From NCBI GenBank assembly GCA_024644725.1, contig JAHEHE010000001.1, positions 25,257 through 89,256 of the forward strand: a stretch of DNA of 64,000 nt, given 5' to 3'. The DNA is from Flavobacteriaceae bacterium (lineage in GTDB: Bacteria > Bacteroidota > Bacteroidia > Flavobacteriales > Flavobacteriaceae). Made by a program: the position numbers and the translations under genes. Shown here in pieces: positions 16,662 to 24,808 of the stretch; the first letter of the stretch is position 1, and each line of letters begins with the position of its first letter. The notes under the pieces are model-generated. The model was not told the origin of the DNA and did no database searches. It worked only from the letters and a program-made list of their open reading frames with translations.

Positions 16662-16753
16662 CGTAAACAAAGTTCCTCACAAAATTTTGTTCTTCATTTG
16701 ATTAATTTTGAGTTAGTAAGCTAAAAAGCACTTCTTTCGAAGTGCTTTTTTTC
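16662..16753 (+). ncRNA. Candidate small RNA, copy 3 of 3
   Basis: A TTTTG (16626-16630) lies 20 bases before TACCTTGT (16651-16658), a good -33/-7 pair. The element follows: ACAAAGTTCCTCACA, ATTTTG, TTCATT, the invariant core, and a perfect terminator hairpin AAAAAGCACTTC-tttc-GAAGTGCTTTTT. The 5' box again pairs with the core through one G-U pair. The ATG of the micro-ORF is TTG here (16698-16724). The T-run ends 40 bases before the convergent nucleoside phosphorylase stop. Confidence 0.65.
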
Positions 16754-16793
16754 GTTTCCAAAAGTCGGTTTTGGCATGTGAAATCGATTTGCG

Positions 16794-17606
16794 TCAGCAA
16801 CGCCGAATGAATTCAAGAACCAGATCATTGAGTTTTTCCTCCGATCCTCTTGCGGCCTCCTGCACTGCTTCGTGAGAAACCGGCTCAATTTTGCCCTCGA
16901 TACCGAGGTCGGTGATCACCGAAAGTCCAAAGCACTTCATATCCATGTGCCTGGCAACAATCACCTCAGGAACCGTGCTCATCCCGACCGTATCTGCACC
17001 CACCAGTCTGACCATTCGATACTCAGCCGGTGTCTCGAAGGTAGGTCCCTGAAGTGCCAGGTACACCCCTTGTCTGACGGGTATGTTCTTTTCTCCCGCA
17101 ACCTCGTTCATAATCCGAATCATTTCGAGATCATAAGGCTCATGCATATCGACAAATCTGGGGCCAAAACGCGAATCGTTTTCACCCCTTAGCGGATGTT
17201 CGGGCATAAAATTGATGTGGTCCGTTATAATCATGATGTCACCGACCTCAAAATCAGGGTTCACCCCCCCACTGGCATTCGAAACCATCAATTTCTCAAC
17301 TCCGAGAAGCTTCATGACCCGCACCGGAAAAGTAACTTCCTCCATTTCCCATCCCTCGTAATAATGGAAGCGGCCTTGCATGGCGACGACTTTTCTCCCT
17401 GAGAGTTCCCCATAGATCAGTGCACCGGTGTGACCGCTGACCGTGGAGACCGGGAAATTGGGAATGTCGTGGTACGGAATCTTCTTTTCGACCCGGATCG
17501 TCTTTGCCACACCCCCCAGTCCTGTGCCCAGGATAATGCCAATCTCAGGATTTATGATCCCCAACTCCTTTAAGAATTTAGCCGTTTCCTTGATTCTTTC
17601 GTACAT
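16794..17606 (-). CDS. Purine-nucleoside phosphorylase (trimeric class)
   Basis: The enzyme cleaves purine (deoxy)ribonucleosides with phosphate to the free base and (deoxy)ribose 1-phosphate. The 270-residue protein shows the trimeric PNP motifs ILGTGLGGVA, SGHTGALIYGELSG, MQGRFHYYEGW, SNASGGVNPDFEVGDIMIITDHIN, LQGPTFETPAEYRM and GMSTVPEVIVARH. Its start overlaps the end of lpxK by 29 bases, so it is the last gene of the long tpx-to-PNP cluster. Guanosine/inosine specificity is inferred from class. Confidence 0.94.
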   Translation of the reverse strand: MYERIKETAKFLKELGIINPEIGIILGTGLGGVAKTIRVEKKIPYHDIPNFPVSTVSGHTGALIYGELSGRKVVAMQGRFHYYEGWEMEEVTFPVRVMKLLGVEKLMVSNASGGVNPDFEVGDIMIITDHINFMPEHPLRGENDSRFGPRFVDMHEPYDLEMIRIMNEVAGEKNIPVRQGVYLALQGPTFETPAEYRMVRLVGADTVGMSTVPEVIVARHMDMKCFGLSVITDLGIEGKIEPVSHEAVQEAARGSEEKLNDLVLEFIRRC

Positions 17607-18621
17607 AATTGTGTATTAATTGGTTAAAGCGATCCTCTCCGTCGAGGAACCGGGTCTGAATCGGCAGGTAAAAAACTGGCAGCTCCGAGAACTCAAAGTT
17701 CCTGACAAAATCCTTTTCCGTCGTGAGCACAATTCGCTTGACACCCTTGAGCTGATTAAATGCTGATTCAATTCTAGTGTGCTCGCTTTGGGTCAATTGA
17801 TGATGGTCACGAAATTTCAAATGCTCAAAATCAATATCTTTCTCCCTCAAATACTCGAGCAGAGGCTCTGGGTTTGCAATGCCGGTGACCAGTACGATCT
17901 GACAAGAACGAAGCTCTTCCAAAGTCAAGGCACCCGTTTTACCTATGGCTTTGTCGGCATATCTGATTCCGGTAAAGAATACTTCCTGGTTATCCTCGAC
18001 CTTCAAACTGCCAAGTATCGACTTTCTTTCATTTTCCTTCAAATCATTCGGACATTTACTAACCAGAATGACATCCGCCCTTCGGGCTCCCGTTTTCGAC
18101 TCTCTCAAGTTTCCAGAAGGAAGTACCTGATCCTCAGAATACAATTTTCCGTAACTCGTCATCAAGACGTAAAAGCCCGCTTGTATTTTCCTGTGCTGAA
18201 ATGCATCATCCAAAAGCACCAGCTCCGGAGGTCCTGTGGTTTCCAGCAAAGCTGTCACACCTCGCACCCTATTCTCATCCACAGCCACCTTCACGCCATC
18301 AAACTTTTTAAAAAACTGGTAGGGTTCATCTCCAATCATTTCAGCATTGGTGCCGTTTTCTCCCAAAAGAAACCCACTGGTTTTTCTACCGTAGCCCCTG
18401 CTCAGAATGGCAAGGTCAAAATCATCTTTTAGCAGGCGGACCAAATACTCGATCATCGGGGTTTTTCCCGTTCCACCCACACTGAGATTGCCTACCGCGA
18501 TCACAGGTATCTCAAAAGAGACGGATTTCAACCATCCTCTGTCGTAGAAATAGTTTCTCAATCCGGTAATCGCTGCGTAAAGAAGCGAAAAGGGAAACAA
18601 TATTTTTCGTAGGATACTCAC
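17578..18621 (-). CDS. lpxK: Tetraacyldisaccharide 4'-kinase
   Basis: LpxK phosphorylates the 4' position of the lipid A disaccharide precursor at the inner-membrane face. The 347-residue product has an N-terminal hydrophobic anchor region (ILFPFSLLYAAITGLRNYFYDRG), the P-loop NLSVGGTGKTPMIEYL, the LSRGYGRK motif and LLDDAFQHRK with the catalytic aspartates. It ends in LTTEKDFVR and VFYLPIQ segments. It sits ten bases after ribB and overlaps the PNP gene. Confidence 0.95.
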   Translation of the reverse strand: MSILRKILFPFSLLYAAITGLRNYFYDRGWLKSVSFEIPVIAVGNLSVGGTGKTPMIEYLVRLLKDDFDLAILSRGYGRKTSGFLLGENGTNAEMIGDEPYQFFKKFDGVKVAVDENRVRGVTALLETTGPPELVLLDDAFQHRKIQAGFYVLMTSYGKLYSEDQVLPSGNLRESKTGARRADVILVSKCPNDLKENERKSILGSLKVEDNQEVFFTGIRYADKAIGKTGALTLEELRSCQIVLVTGIANPEPLLEYLREKDIDFEHLKFRDHHQLTQSEHTRIESAFNQLKGVKRIVLTTEKDFVRNFEFSELPVFYLPIQTRFLDGEDRFNQLIHNYVRKNQGNG

Positions 18622-18631
18622 TCCACGTCAA

Positions 18632-19777
18632 CTAGGAGAAAGGGACGTAATCGACTATTTCCAAACCGTAGCCGATCATCCCTACCCGTTTTCCGGAATA
18701 TTTGTTATTGGAGATCAATCGGATTCTCGAAATGTTCAGATCGTGCAGGATTTGCGCGCCGATTCCAAAATCCTTCTCATCCATTTTGATAAGAGACTCG
18801 ATCTCGGAGCCACTCTGAACATTTTTCAGGTTGCTCAAACGCCTGAGCAGGTCAAATGATTGGTGCTCCTGGTTGATGAACACAATGGCACCCTTGCCCT
18901 CTTTTTCAATAAGATCGAACATTTTTCCCAATTTGTCATCGGGGTTGCTCATCAAGGTTCCCAGAATGTCATTGTTGATCAGGGTGGAATTGATCCGAAC
19001 CAAAACCTCGTCACCCAGTTTCCACTCCCCTTTGGTCAGGGCCAGGTGAACCTGATTGTTCGTGGTTTGCCTGTAGGCTCTCAAACAAAACCTTCCGAAT
19101 CGAGTTTCCAGGCCGAAATCCTCAACTTTCTCGATCAGAGAATCATGGTTCATTCGGTAGGCTACCAGGTCCTCAATCGAGATGATCTTCAGGTCGTACT
19201 TTTCGGCAACCTTGACCAATTGGGGCAATCGCGCCATGCTGCCATCTTCATTCAGTATTTCAACCAGCAACCCGGCTGGTTTCAAACCGGCTAAACGCGC
19301 CAGATCGATCGCGGCCTCGGTATGACCCGTTCTGCGCAACACGCCTCCCTCTTTGGCCCTTAGCGGAAAAATATGACCGGGCCTTCCCAGGTCCTCAGGT
19401 TTTGTAGTTTCTTCTGTCAGGGCTTTCACTGTTTTGGCCCTGTCATGGGCCGAAATTCCGGTGGTGCATCCCTGGCCAATCAAATCAACGGATACCGTGA
19501 ACTGCGTATTGTGGAGAACCGTATTCTTGCCGACCATCAGGTCCAGGTCAAGATCTTCACACCTGGATTCAGTCAAAGGGGTGCAAATCAGACCTCTTCC
19601 GTGTGTCGCCATAAAATTGATCATTTCCGGGGATACCATCTCAGCTGCCGCAATAAAGTCTCCTTCATTCTCCCGGCTCTCGTCATCAACAACGATGATG
19701 AGCTTCCCCTTTTTTATGTCCTCAATGGCCGCTTCAATCGTATCGAGCCTTATTTCAGTTCGCGTGGTCTTATCCAT
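18632..19777 (-). CDS. ribB: 3,4-Dihydroxy-2-butanone-4-phosphate synthase with degenerate GTP cyclohydrolase II domain
   Basis: Residues 10-205 are an intact RibB domain that makes the riboflavin precursor from ribulose 5-phosphate: DDESRENEGDFI, HGRGLIC, GISAHDRAKT, RPGHIFPL and RTGHTEAAIDL are all present. Residues 210-381 align with the RibA-type domain by position and by the late GIGAQILHDL / IRLISNNKYSG pattern, but the zinc-binding cysteine motif (HSEC...RCDCG) and the EGRGIG arginine motif are absent. It is therefore probably not a GTP cyclohydrolase, and a separate RibA should exist elsewhere. It starts three bases after the LptF/G-type gene. Confidence 0.9.
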   Translation of the reverse strand: MDKTTRTEIRLDTIEAAIEDIKKGKLIIVVDDESRENEGDFIAAAEMVSPEMINFMATHGRGLICTPLTESRCEDLDLDLMVGKNTVLHNTQFTVSVDLIGQGCTTGISAHDRAKTVKALTEETTKPEDLGRPGHIFPLRAKEGGVLRRTGHTEAAIDLARLAGLKPAGLLVEILNEDGSMARLPQLVKVAEKYDLKIISIEDLVAYRMNHDSLIEKVEDFGLETRFGRFCLRAYRQTTNNQVHLALTKGEWKLGDEVLVRINSTLINNDILGTLMSNPDDKLGKMFDLIEKEGKGAIVFINQEHQSFDLLRRLSNLKNVQSGSEIESLIKMDEKDFGIGAQILHDLNISRIRLISNNKYSGKRVGMIGYGLEIVDYVPFS

Positions 19778-19780
19778 CCG

Positions 19781-21223
19781 TCAGGTTTGTTTCTTGTCCA
19801 ATTTGAATACTCTGTTCATAAAATTTGTAATCGGCTGTAAAAATGCATCGATATTGAAAATTCCTTTGTCATTTGTGGCTCTGATCATCAAGAGAATACC
19901 GAATGGAAGCAAAACGAAAGTAGCCAACCAACCGCCGATAAATGGTGAGACCGTGTTGGACTCCGCCATGTTCTTTCCCAAAGTGGAAATGAAGAAATAT
20001 ACGACAAAAATTACGATCGCGATTATCATGGGCAGTCCAAAACCACCTTTTCGAATGATGGAGCCCAATGGGGTGCCCACGAAGAAGAGAACCAGGCAAG
20101 CTACTGAAAATGCAATTCTCTTGTGAAATTCCGTGTTGTACCCGTTGATGATCTTCTGTCTGTCTTTCAGGGTGTCTTTGAAATTGCCGAGATTGTCAAC
20201 ATTTCCCTGAGCCGTGATATAAGCGTTGTCGACCAGAACCTTCAGGCTTTTATCATTGAAATTATCCATGATATCAGGCTCGAGAGGGCTATCCATGACC
20301 GTATCCTTGGTCAAACTACCCCCCTTGAGCGACAAATACAAGCGCTGGGCCCTGTTTCCTACAAACTCTTTGTAGGGTGTTTGCAAGGAGTCAATATAGA
20401 ACTCGAGCTGCCTCAGGCTCAACATCTCTTTACCTGTTTTGTATTTGACATCATCGGGGTCGAAATCCCCAATATTTGAAACATCGATATTCACCTCATA
20501 CTTGTCAAAGTGAGCCTTGGTAAAGGCCATTTTTTTACGAACCAGCTGGGTCGACTTGTTCCCGATGATATCTTCATAATAAAAACCGTCCTCCAGGATA
20601 AGGGTCAGGTACCGGCTGCCCTCTTCGGAAATGATCTCACCTTGCTTCGCCGTTATGACCTTGTTGTTCACCGCATTCGATCTGAGCTCGTAAATCAGCA
20701 CATTGCGAAGAAAATTTTCGTCTTTGCCAAACTTCTCGTCAAACTTGATGCTGTAATTTGGGATTTCTGTGTTGAATGTCCCCGGAACCAAAGCTAATCC
20801 GGGTTCTTTCATTCGCATGTTGTAGATCAGGTTCTTGGATTTTAGCGAGGCGTAAGGAAACACATAATTGAGAAAAAGGAAGTTCCCGATGCTCATGACA
20901 AACATGAGTATGACAAGAGGGCGTATGAAACGTTGAAGTGATATTCCCGCAGACTTTATTGCTGCGAACTCATAATTTTCAGCCAGGGCCCCCAGGGCCA
21001 TGATGGAGGACAATAGGATGGCCACGGGCAATGCGGTCGGAACCATCATAAGCGCCATGTACCCCAGGAACTTCAGAATAATCACCAGTCCAATACCCTT
21101 ACCTGCGATCTTGTCAAATTGAAGCCAAAGTGCCTGCATGATCATTACAAAGAGGATCACAAAAAACGTTGCGAGAAACGGGCTCAGGAAGCTCTTAAGT
21201 ATGTACCGATTTAGAATCTTCAT
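19781..21223 (-). CDS. LptF/LptG-family lipopolysaccharide export permease
   Basis: This 480-residue inner-membrane protein belongs to the YjgP/YjgQ family, the transmembrane part of the LptB2FG transporter that extracts lipopolysaccharide. It has three N-terminal membrane segments (starting ILNRYILKSFLSPFLATFFVILFVM), a periplasmic beta-rich domain over about residues 115-350, and three C-terminal membrane segments starting near RIAFSVACLVLFFVGTPLGSIIRKGG. F versus G cannot be decided. It follows lolA and precedes ribB with minimal gaps. Confidence 0.9.
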   Translation of the reverse strand: MKILNRYILKSFLSPFLATFFVILFVMIMQALWLQFDKIAGKGIGLVIILKFLGYMALMMVPTALPVAILLSSIMALGALAENYEFAAIKSAGISLQRFIRPLVILMFVMSIGNFLFLNYVFPYASLKSKNLIYNMRMKEPGLALVPGTFNTEIPNYSIKFDEKFGKDENFLRNVLIYELRSNAVNNKVITAKQGEIISEEGSRYLTLILEDGFYYEDIIGNKSTQLVRKKMAFTKAHFDKYEVNIDVSNIGDFDPDDVKYKTGKEMLSLRQLEFYIDSLQTPYKEFVGNRAQRLYLSLKGGSLTKDTVMDSPLEPDIMDNFNDKSLKVLVDNAYITAQGNVDNLGNFKDTLKDRQKIINGYNTEFHKRIAFSVACLVLFFVGTPLGSIIRKGGFGLPMIIAIVIFVVYFFISTLGKNMAESNTVSPFIGGWLATFVLLPFGILLMIRATNDKGIFNIDAFLQPITNFMNRVFKLDKKQT

Positions 21224-21239
21224 GATTTAAGATTCACAA

Positions 21240-21890
21240 CTACCTGTTTATCAGGTAATTCATGTCTGTGTATTTTTTCTCATCAAAAGTGAAGGCACCG
21301 TCTCCAATATTCTCATCGGTTCGCATGTTCCTGGACGTAAGGGTGGTTCGTGTTTCATTGTTCCCAATCTCAATGACCTGGTAGATGTGTTTTGTACTCA
21401 CTTCGATTCCCACAAGGATTGAAGCCACCTCTGAATCCGAATCAATTGGGGTCAGACGCACGAATTGAATCTTTTTCCCATCTTCATTTTTCAGCTCATC
21501 CATGGCGTAGGTATAGCCCGATTTATAGAATGTGTAGAACTTCGATGGCGTAAAGGTATTCTCGGGATCCACATCCGCATCTGAGATATTCACCTCTTCA
21601 TTTTCGGGAATGATCGTATAGGTTTTCGAACCGTCAAAAATCTGGGTGGATCCAAAAAGGTTAACCACATATTTTTCGCCTTTCAACATCAGCGAACCTG
21701 TGAGCTCCTGGCTCACATCCTCGGCCTGGTTGTCAAGAACATAGTCGAAATCCATGGAAATCGTCTTATATCCACTCATGGTGGTCGAGGCTTGGTCAAG
21801 CCACTTGCCTGCTTCAGGATCATTTTGAGCTCCCAGTCCAATGGACAGGAATGCAATCACAATAAATATACTCGCTCTTATCAACTTCAT
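21240..21890 (-). CDS. lolA: LolA-like periplasmic lipoprotein carrier
   Basis: The 216-residue product from ATG 21890 starts with a signal peptide MKLIRASIFIVIAFLSIGLGAQ. It then has the LolA-type beta-fold pattern: YKTISMDFDYVLDN, GSLMLKGEKYVVNLFGSTQIFDGSKTYTIIPE, and a later FYTFYKSGYTYAMDEL. In this family the incomplete beta-barrel carries lipoproteins or acyl chains across the periplasm. The upstream ORF-track start at 21920 would bury the signal peptide and is rejected. It lies 16 bases after ftsK. Confidence 0.82.
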   Translation of the reverse strand: MKLIRASIFIVIAFLSIGLGAQNDPEAGKWLDQASTTMSGYKTISMDFDYVLDNQAEDVSQELTGSLMLKGEKYVVNLFGSTQIFDGSKTYTIIPENEEVNISDADVDPENTFTPSKFYTFYKSGYTYAMDELKNEDGKKIQFVRLTPIDSDSEVASILVGIEVSTKHIYQVIEIGNNETRTTLTSRNMRTDENIGDGAFTFDEKKYTDMNYLINR

Positions 21891-21906
21891 TCTATTCTCT
21901 TTTGAA

Positions 21907-24333
21907 TCAATTCTTTTCATCTTCTAATAATTGTTGAAGGGCTGCCAGATCCGTCACAAGCACCTGACGCGCTTTGCTTCCTTCAAAAGGGCCCACGATA
22001 TTTGCAGCTTCCAGCTGATCGATGATCCGGCCCGCCCGGTTATAACCCAATTTCAGTTTTCTCTGCAGAAGAGAAGCCGAACCCTGCTGTGCGGTCACCA
22101 CAAGGGCAGCTGCTTCTTCAAAAAGCTTGTCCCTTCCTTCAATGTCAATGTCAATTCCCGTGCCACTTTCCTCTCCGACGTATTCCGGTAATTGATGGGC
22201 CTGTGGATACGCGCGTTGCGATCCAATGAAATCGGTCAATCGCTCCACCTCAGGCGTATCGATGAAGGCGCACTGCAGACGAGTCAATTCATTGCCTGTA
22301 GAAATGAGCATATCCCCCTTTCCAATCAGCTGATCGGCCCCCTGAAAATCCAGGATGGTGCGCGAATCGATTTTGGAGGTCACCCTGAAGGCCACGCGAA
22401 CCGGGAAGTTAGCCTTGATAATACCCGTTATTACATTCACAGATGGCCTCTGGGTCGCAACGATCAGATGAATTCCTATCGCTCTGGCCAACTGGGCCAA
22501 ACGGGCAATCGGAGTCTCGATTTCTTTTCCTGCCGTCATGATGAGATCCGCAAACTCATCTATCACAAGAACAATGTAAGGAAGATACCTGTGTCCGTTC
22601 TCCGGATTGAGCTTGCGAGCTATGAATTTTTTATTGTACTCCTTGATATTCCGAACAAAGGCGTTCTTTAGCAGATCATAGCGCTGATCCATCTCGATAC
22701 AGAGTGAATTCAAGGTATTGATTACCAAGGTGGTATCGGTAATAATGGCATCCTCGGTATCGGGTAGCTTCGCCAGATAATGACGTTCGATCTTGTTATA
22801 GAGCGTAAGTTCCACTTTCTTCGGATCGACAAGCACAAATTTTACCTCGGCCGGGTGCTTTTTGTACAGCAGTGATGCCAATACCGCGTTCAAACCGACT
22901 GATTTCCCCTGACCCGTTGCCCCTGCCATCAGCAGGTGAGGCATTTTTGCCAGATCAACCACAAAGGTCTCGTTGGAAATTGTTTTCCCCAATGCAATGG
23001 GAAGGTCCATTTTTGTATTCTGAAATTTCTGGGATGAAAGAACGGATTTCATAGAAACCACGGACGGCTTTTTGTTTGGAACCTCAATACCAATTGTCCC
23101 TCTTCCCGGAATGGGCGCAATTATTCGTATTCCAAGGGCCGACAGCGACAACGCGATATCATCCTCAAGATTCTTGATCTTGGAAATGCGAACCCCAGCA
23201 TCCGGCACTATCTCATAAAGGGTAACGGTCGGACCTATCGTTGCCTTAATGCTTGCTATGCCAATTTTGTAGTTGTTGAGTGTATCTACAATTCTGTCTT
23301 TATTGGTCTCGAGCTCAGCTTTGTTAATCTGGATGTTCTCATTGGAATAGTCTTTTAACAAGTTGAGTTCCGGGAATCTGTACTTGGAAAGCTCAAGCTT
23401 CGGATCAAACTCCCCAAAATCCTTGACCAGGGTGTTGCTCAAGTTCTCAACAGTGTGCTCTTCAAAAATCGGGTTCTCAACCTCTATCTCCAACTCTTCT
23501 TCTTTTTCGCCAGCTTCAATTGGATCTACTTCAGTTTTTGGAGGATCAGGTTTTTTAGGCTCTGAACGGCTCTCCAGATTCAACTCCTCCCCTTTCGTAT
23601 CCAGAGACTCCCCAATCACCGTCTCAAATGAGTCAAACTCCAGCTCGATCTCCTGTTCGGTGTTCTCGTAAGTGGTGCCTTTTACAAATCCGTCATCCGT
23701 CACGTCCTCTAAAGCCTCCGATTTCGCTTTTCTCTTTGGAGGATTTGGCAACCAACTCTTTATTCTTTGGGGGGTAATCTTAAAACGCAGAATCACAAAA
23801 ATCAGAAATGAAAAAACCAGGATCAATACTACGCCTATTTCACCCAGGTAGATTTCCAAAAAGTCATTCATCTCAAAACCGACTTTGCCACCCATCAGCT
23901 CATTGTCCTTTTTGAAATGGCCCAGGGCAAGGGAGAGCCAGATCATCATCAACAACCCGATCCGCCAGGGCCTGTACAACTGTTTTACGGGAATGTTCAG
24001 GATGATATAGAGACCCGTGAAAAAGAGCAGGATGGGAAAGAGAAAAGTGGCAACCCCGAACCCGTCATAGACAAAAAAATCAGCGAGTGTGGCCCCAAGC
24101 TTCCCAAGGATATTTTCGGCGCTCAGTGACTTGTCTGAAAGGTCATTCAGGATGCTCTGATCCTTTTTCCAAACTTGAAGAAAAGAGTAAAACGAAATCA
24201 GAAGAAAAATAGAGGCACTGAAAACAAACACTCCAAAAACCAGATGCGTTTGCTGACTCTTCAAAAAGCTCAAAAACTTACCCTTGCCTTTGCCTTTCTT
24301 CGCTTTGGAACTGGGTTTTTTCCGTTTCGCCAT
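21907..24333 (-). CDS. ftsK: DNA translocase FtsK/SpoIIIE
   Basis: FtsK pumps chromosome DNA at the division septum and activates dimer resolution. The 808-residue protein has a basic N terminus (MAKRKKPSSKAKKGKGKGK), about four membrane segments (30-190), an acidic linker (200-300), and a RecA-type motor with Walker A GATGQGKSV (near 473) and Walker B VLVIDEFADLI (near 590), plus the CATQRPSVNVITG-like segment VATQRPSVNVITG. The C-terminal winged-helix gamma domain (ALVVTAQQGSASLLQRKLKLGYNRAGRIIDQLE) is intact. The track start at 24342 is a TTG; ATG 24333 is better. Confidence 0.96.
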   Translation of the reverse strand: MAKRKKPSSKAKKGKGKGKFLSFLKSQQTHLVFGVFVFSASIFLLISFYSFLQVWKKDQSILNDLSDKSLSAENILGKLGATLADFFVYDGFGVATFLFPILLFFTGLYIILNIPVKQLYRPWRIGLLMMIWLSLALGHFKKDNELMGGKVGFEMNDFLEIYLGEIGVVLILVFSFLIFVILRFKITPQRIKSWLPNPPKRKAKSEALEDVTDDGFVKGTTYENTEQEIELEFDSFETVIGESLDTKGEELNLESRSEPKKPDPPKTEVDPIEAGEKEEELEIEVENPIFEEHTVENLSNTLVKDFGEFDPKLELSKYRFPELNLLKDYSNENIQINKAELETNKDRIVDTLNNYKIGIASIKATIGPTVTLYEIVPDAGVRISKIKNLEDDIALSLSALGIRIIAPIPGRGTIGIEVPNKKPSVVSMKSVLSSQKFQNTKMDLPIALGKTISNETFVVDLAKMPHLLMAGATGQGKSVGLNAVLASLLYKKHPAEVKFVLVDPKKVELTLYNKIERHYLAKLPDTEDAIITDTTLVINTLNSLCIEMDQRYDLLKNAFVRNIKEYNKKFIARKLNPENGHRYLPYIVLVIDEFADLIMTAGKEIETPIARLAQLARAIGIHLIVATQRPSVNVITGIIKANFPVRVAFRVTSKIDSRTILDFQGADQLIGKGDMLISTGNELTRLQCAFIDTPEVERLTDFIGSQRAYPQAHQLPEYVGEESGTGIDIDIEGRDKLFEEAAALVVTAQQGSASLLQRKLKLGYNRAGRIIDQLEAANIVGPFEGSKARQVLVTDLAALQQLLEDEKN

Positions 24334-24339
24334 AGTCCA

Positions 24340-24347
24340 CAAAAATA
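24340..24347 (-). promoter_or_regulatory. -7 promoter-like element abutting the ftsK start
   Basis: TATTTTTG on the minus strand matches TAnnTTTG, with a TTG 18 bases further upstream. It ends only six bases before the ftsK ATG, so a transcript from it would be nearly leaderless. It may be chance. Confidence 0.4.
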
Positions 24348-24409
24348 CACAAATAATTTAGCTTACAATGGCCTTTGAAATCCCATAAAACATCGTCCCT
24401 GAGCCCCGT

Positions 24410-24790
24410 TCAAAGTAAGTTCGCAACCCTTGGCGCATAGATGATTATGCCAACCACCACAGCCAGCACAGCAGCAAACCCGACGCCTCCAGCAGAGATG
24501 TCCTTGATCCTGCCAATCTTCGGATCGTATTCGGGATTGACAAAATCGCATAATTTCTCGACCGCGGTGTTCAAACCCTCCGCCGCCAATACCATACCGA
24601 TACATAGCGTTTGGAGCATCCACTCCGTAGGCGATATGCCGACTAAAAAGCCAAGAATTGAAACAAGCACCCCAATTCCAAGCTGAACCATAATACTGTG
24701 CTCAGAACGAATCAGGATCAGCATGCCCCTGAAAGAATAGCGAAGACTCTTGAGTCTTCCTTTTACAAAACCATCTTGATTTGCAGACAT
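24410..24790 (-). CDS. dgkA: Diacylglycerol/undecaprenol kinase family protein
   Basis: This small integral-membrane kinase of 126 residues phosphorylates diacylglycerol or undecaprenol. The family motifs EGLNTAVEKLCDFV and KIGRIKDISAGGVGFAAVLA are present, with three membrane segments and an amphipathic N terminus (GRLKSLRYSFRGM). ATG 24790 is chosen because the track start lies within the tpx tail. It lies between tpx and ftsK in the same orientation. Substrate preference is not decided by sequence reading. Confidence 0.9.
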   Translation of the reverse strand: MSANQDGFVKGRLKSLRYSFRGMLILIRSEHSIMVQLGIGVLVSILGFLVGISPTEWMLQTLCIGMVLAAEGLNTAVEKLCDFVNPEYDPKIGRIKDISAGGVGFAAVLAVVVGIIIYAPRVANLL

Positions 24791-24808
24791 TAAATTACCG
24801 GACCCCAA

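Larger units (their letters stand above)
16065..16793 (+). other. Gene-free region holding three related ~90-nt elements
   Basis: This 729-base stretch between convergent lipA and the nucleoside phosphorylase gene has no ORF of plausible length. It holds three direct copies of one element, with core positions near 16158, 16441 and 16698 (spacing 283 and 257 bases). The AT-rich spacers of roughly 180 bases between the copies show nothing I can name apart from promoter-like sequence ahead of each copy. The copies are annotated separately. Confidence 0.85.

Noticed and set aside
16113-16753. CRISPR array or insertion sequence
   Set aside because: The copies are about 90 nt long at 257-283-base spacing, each with a terminator. 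There are no short regular spacers, no cas genes, no terminal inverted repeats and no transposase.
17779-18432. 217-aa plus-strand ORF
   Set aside because: It lies entirely within lpxK on the opposite strand, and lpxK has an intact P-loop and length.
24363-24623. 86-aa minus-strand ORF overlapping dgkA
   Set aside because: It is out of frame with dgkA, which carries the family signature. The frame is cysteine- and arginine-rich without pattern.
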